Below are positions 6,065-6,747 of a DNA stretch of 6,747 nucleotides, in pieces. The first letter of the stretch is position 1. Every line of letters starts with the position of its first letter. The stretch is from Clostridiales bacterium UBA1752 (GTDB lineage: Bacteria > Bacillota > Clostridia > Oscillospirales > CAG-382). The position numbers were made by a program, and so were the translations under genes. The DNA is taken from NCBI GenBank assembly GCA_002314835.1, contig DCHM01000021.1, forward strand, positions 1 through 6,747, in the 5' to 3' direction. The notes under the pieces were generated by a model, which was given only the letters and a program-made list of their open reading frames with translations, did no database searches and had not been told where the DNA came from.

Positions 6065-6637
6065 ATGGCTAAAGTTATTGTAGAAACTTCTGCCCGTCAC
6101 GTACATCTGACAGAAGCTGACATCGAGACTCTGCTCGGCAAGGGCAACAGCCTCACAGTTCGCGGTATGCTCTCACAGCCCGGCCAATTTGCCAGCAACG
6201 AGCGCGTTACCCTCGTAGGCCCCAAAAACAGCATCAAAAACGTACTGATTCTCGGACCTGCACGCAAGGCTACTCAAGTCGAGATTTCTCTCACCGACGC
6301 TCGCACGCTCGGCGTCACCGCCGCTATCCGTGAATCTGGCGACATAGCAGGCACTCAGGGCATCAAGATAATAGGACCTGCAGGCGAAATCGACATCACC
6401 GAGGGTGTTATCGCCGCAAAGCGTCACCTCCATCTCGACACCAAGACGGCACAGGAATACGATCTTAAAGATAAAGACGTTATCAAGGTTAAGCTCGCAG
6501 ACACCGCACGTCCTCTCATTTTTGACGACGTAGTAGTCAGAGTAAGCGACAAATTTGCTCCCGCAGTCCACATCGACACCGACGAAGCAAACGCCGCAGG
6601 TTGCTCGGGCGAAGTATTTGGCGAAATAATCAAATAA
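6065..6637 (+). CDS. pduL: PduL-type phosphate acyltransferase (phosphotransacetylase/phosphotransacylase)
   Basis: PduL enzymes reversibly convert acyl-CoA plus phosphate to acyl-phosphate plus CoA, and are unrelated in sequence to classical Pta. The 190 residues contain both PduL repeats. The first metal-binding motif is SARHVHL (His12, His14) and the second is AAKRHLHL (His121, His123). A further ligand is likely His169 in VHIDTDEANAA, and IRESGD with Arg89 probably corresponds to the phosphate-contacting arginine of the family. The protein starts almost directly at the first beta strand, with no 20-30 residue amphipathic extension of the kind that sends PduL into bacterial microcompartments. 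No shell-protein genes are in view. I infer a cytosolic enzyme, most likely making acetyl-phosphate for acetate kinase and ATP; substrate length cannot be read from sequence. It is first in a rightward operon with its own promoter and an AAGGAG site. Codons ending in C are frequent (CTC, ACC, GGC), unlike the leftward genes, which fits high expression. Confidence 0.93.
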   Translation: MAKVIVETSARHVHLTEADIETLLGKGNSLTVRGMLSQPGQFASNERVTLVGPKNSIKNVLILGPARKATQVEISLTDARTLGVTAAIRESGDIAGTQGIKIIGPAGEIDITEGVIAAKRHLHLDTKTAQEYDLKDKDVIKVKLADTARPLIFDDVVVRVSDKFAPAVHIDTDEANAAGCSGEVFGEIIK

Positions 6638-6655
6638 AAATATAAGGAGTACAAC

Positions 6656-6747
6656 ATGAACTATTCCAAAGAAGTTGAAGGAATGTGCTGTGTCACCAAG
6701 GGCTGTGACCACGGTCCCGCACCCATTCCCGAAGAGGGCAAGTGGGT
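6656..6747 (+). CDS. Cysteine-rich protein, 5' end only; possible NifU-like Fe-S scaffold
   Basis: Only 30 codons are inside the window. The ATG follows AAGGAG (6644-6649) by 6 nt and comes 18 nt after the pduL stop, so this is almost certainly a translated second gene of the pduL operon. The visible part is hydrophilic, has no signal peptide, and holds three cysteines (Cys11, Cys12, Cys17) and a histidine (His19) in the segment CCVTKGCDHGPAPIPEEGKW. From memory this closely resembles the N-terminus of a clostridial family annotated as iron-sulfur cluster assembly scaffold protein, NifU-related, often next to a GGGtGRT protein gene. That identification is recollection, not a search result. 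The cysteines are at least consistent with metal or Fe-S binding. Being a real gene is near certain; the function is tentative. Confidence 0.6.
   Translation, partial: MNYSKEVEGMCCVTKGCDHGPAPIPEEGKW

Noticed and set aside
6173..6712. 179-codon minus-strand open frame opposite pduL and the following gene
   Set aside because: It is antisense to two well-supported genes, has no ribosome site that stands out, and its cysteine- and valine-rich content is what C-rich third positions of pduL produce when read in reverse.

Overview
The window looks like chromosomal DNA of a Clostridia-type Firmicute, probably an anaerobic gut or sediment lineage. This is inferred from strong GGAGG-type Shine-Dalgarno sites, tightly packed operons, sigma-A-like promoters with 17-bp spacers, a short PduL-type phosphotransacylase, and a divergent pair of type IIA topoisomerase subunits of a kind I associate with Clostridia. 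No rRNA, tRNA, CRISPR array, insertion sequence or prophage gene is visible, and coding density is very high.

The left 5.9 kb is one leftward (minus-strand) operon. In order of transcription it holds a class I/II PLP-dependent aminotransferase (5874 to 4690), tryptophanyl-tRNA synthetase trpS (4687 to 3695), a GyrB/ParE-like topoisomerase subunit (3673 to 1691) and a GyrA/ParC-like subunit (1676 to beyond position 1, cut by the window edge). The gaps are only 2, 21 and 14 nt, each downstream gene has its own Shine-Dalgarno site, and no terminator is seen between genes. A good promoter (TTGAAA, 17 bp, extended TGC-TACAAT) lies just upstream of the aminotransferase. The two topoisomerase subunits should form one A2B2 enzyme. 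Both keep most core catalytic motifs but differ from E. coli gyrase at several otherwise conserved residues, including the serine that positions quinolones.

A 190-bp AT-rich divergent promoter region (5875-6064) separates this from a rightward operon. The rightward promoter is TTTACA, 17 bp, TATAAT, and its -35 box lies inside a 22-bp nearly perfect inverted repeat that is a good candidate operator. The first rightward gene is pduL (6065-6637), a two-zinc phosphotransacylase without the N-terminal microcompartment-targeting extension, so probably a cytosolic acetyl-CoA/acetyl-phosphate enzyme. It is followed 18 nt later by the first 30 codons of a cysteine-rich protein that resembles, from memory, the N-terminus of a clostridial NifU-like Fe-S scaffold protein.

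I do not see a clearly new multi-gene system here. The points most worth a second look are the candidate operator over the pduL promoter, the non-canonical active-site residues of the topoisomerase pair, and the linking of trpS and an aminotransferase to topoisomerase genes under one promoter with no T-box leader.
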